Positions 15,300 through 15,834 of a stretch of DNA of 15,834 bases are shown in pieces. The translations under genes were made by a program, and so were the position numbers. The notes under the pieces were generated by a model. The model saw only the letters and a program-made list of their open reading frames with translations. It ran no database searches and was not told the DNA's origin. The DNA is from JBCBKZ01 sp039026975. GTDB taxonomy: Bacteria; Bacteroidota; Bacteroidia; J057. Location of the stretch: positions 1 to 15,834 of the forward strand of contig JBCCLI010000120.1 in NCBI GenBank assembly GCA_039026975.1. The letters are read 5' to 3'. How positions within the stretch are numbered: position 1 is the stretch's first letter; every line of letters starts with the position of its first letter.

Positions 15300-15834
15300 T
15301 GGAAACCCTTACCCAGCTATTAACAGACATCAGGTCTTGTAGGCATTGTGAAGAACATCTGCCCCTAGGCCCTAATCCGGTTATAAAAGTACAAGAGAAA
15401 GTTCCCCTCCTACTGGCTAGTCAGGCGCCAGGGACTAAGGTCCATGAATCAGGAATCCCATGGGATGACCTGAGTGGAAGGAGGTTAAGAGAATGGCTGG
15501 GAATGGAAGATGCGTTTTTTTATGATGCAAAGAATGTAGGGGTTCTCCCTATGGGATTTTGCTACCCAGGAAAAGGGGTAAGGGGAGACCTCCCTCCCAG
15601 GCCTGAGTGTGCTACCCTATGGCATAAGCGGGTGCTAAGTAAGCTCACCCATGTAAAGCTTACCTTAACCATCGGGTTACATGCTCAGAAGTATTATCTG
15701 GGGAGAAAGCGTAAAAAGACGCTGGCAGAAACAGTAAAACACTGGAGAGAATACTATGAGCGTGACCGTATCATTCCGCTCCCACACCCTTCCCCCAGAA
15801 ACATAATGTGGAGACGTAAAAATGCCTGGTTTGA
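15299..15834 (+). CDS. Uracil-DNA glycosylase superfamily protein (partial, 5' part)
   Basis: The window ends inside this gene; 178 codons are visible. The GTG start at 15299 uses the last base of the tatC stop (TAGTG), and the family N-terminus (LLTDIRSCRHC, LPLGPNPV) begins immediately, so the start is convincing and translation is probably coupled to tatC. Motif 1 is QAPG at 42-45, followed by VHESGIPWDD and SGRRLREWLG. The second motif is HPSPRN at 163-168. C14, C17, C88 and C104 have the spacing of the four cysteines that hold the 4Fe-4S cluster in family 4 uracil-DNA glycosylases. The protein probably acts in DNA repair by removing uracil or another damaged base. It belongs to a subgroup with GFCYPG and LPPRPEC segments whose substrate I cannot state. 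Motif 1 lacks the classical GEAPG glutamate. Confidence 0.85.
   Translation, partial: METLTQLLTDIRSCRHCEEHLPLGPNPVIKVQEKVPLLLASQAPGTKVHESGIPWDDLSGRRLREWLGMEDAFFYDAKNVGVLPMGFCYPGKGVRGDLPPRPECATLWHKRVLSKLTHVKLTLTIGLHAQKYYLGRKRKKTLAETVKHWREYYERDRIIPLPHPSPRNIMWRRKNAWF

Noticed and set aside
1..15834. Search for defence islands, IS elements, CRISPR, phage or toxin-antitoxin modules
   Set aside because: All coding capacity is taken by housekeeping or single-function genes in one orientation; no repeats, transposase motifs or composition break were seen.

Overview
This window is an ordinary core-genome segment from a member of the Bacteroidota, read entirely on the + strand, with no mobile element, CRISPR array, tRNA or rRNA visible. 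The phylum call is an inference. It rests on the Bacteroidota character of RpoB/RpoC (1267 and 1441 residues), an insertion-bearing SHMT, a long-looped TatC, the near absence of Shine-Dalgarno (SD) sequences before the genes, and mid-range GC content. The RpoB N-terminus (TTG start, then a Thr-rich stretch leading into KRISFSRI) and the L11 tail ending GITVKGNPPW suggest a Cytophagales-like lineage, but genus cannot be read from this.

Region 1 (1-10820) is the classical transcription/translation cluster: the 3' end of nusG, rplK (L11), rplA (L1), rplJ (L10), rplL (L7/L12), rpoB and rpoC. It closes with a strong intrinsic terminator (perfect 10-bp stem) just after rpoC. The ribosomal-stalk genes and the two large RNA polymerase subunits are thus made from one transcription unit or a set of overlapping ones. 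The most interesting sequence lies in the gaps. The nusG-rplK leader can fold into two hairpins. The rplL-rpoB gap carries three hairpins, one a perfect 12-bp terminator-like stem overlapped by a competing stem. The rpoB-rpoC gap carries a long hairpin that buries an AGGAGG element upstream of the only convincing SD in the window, that of rpoC.

Region 2 (10855-12738) holds a divergent PyrR-like phosphoribosyltransferase and glyA (serine hydroxymethyltransferase), i.e. nucleotide and one-carbon metabolism. Region 3 (12841-15834) holds a secreted 498-residue protein of unknown function, tatC (the core of the twin-arginine translocase), and the first 178 codons of a uracil-DNA glycosylase-superfamily protein whose GTG start shares a base with the tatC stop codon. 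The window ends inside this last gene.

I found no clear undescribed system. The observations most worth checking are the candidate RNA switches in the rplL-rpoB and rpoB-rpoC gaps and the altered PyrR-like protein. No gene-free stretch longer than 300 bases exists in the window.
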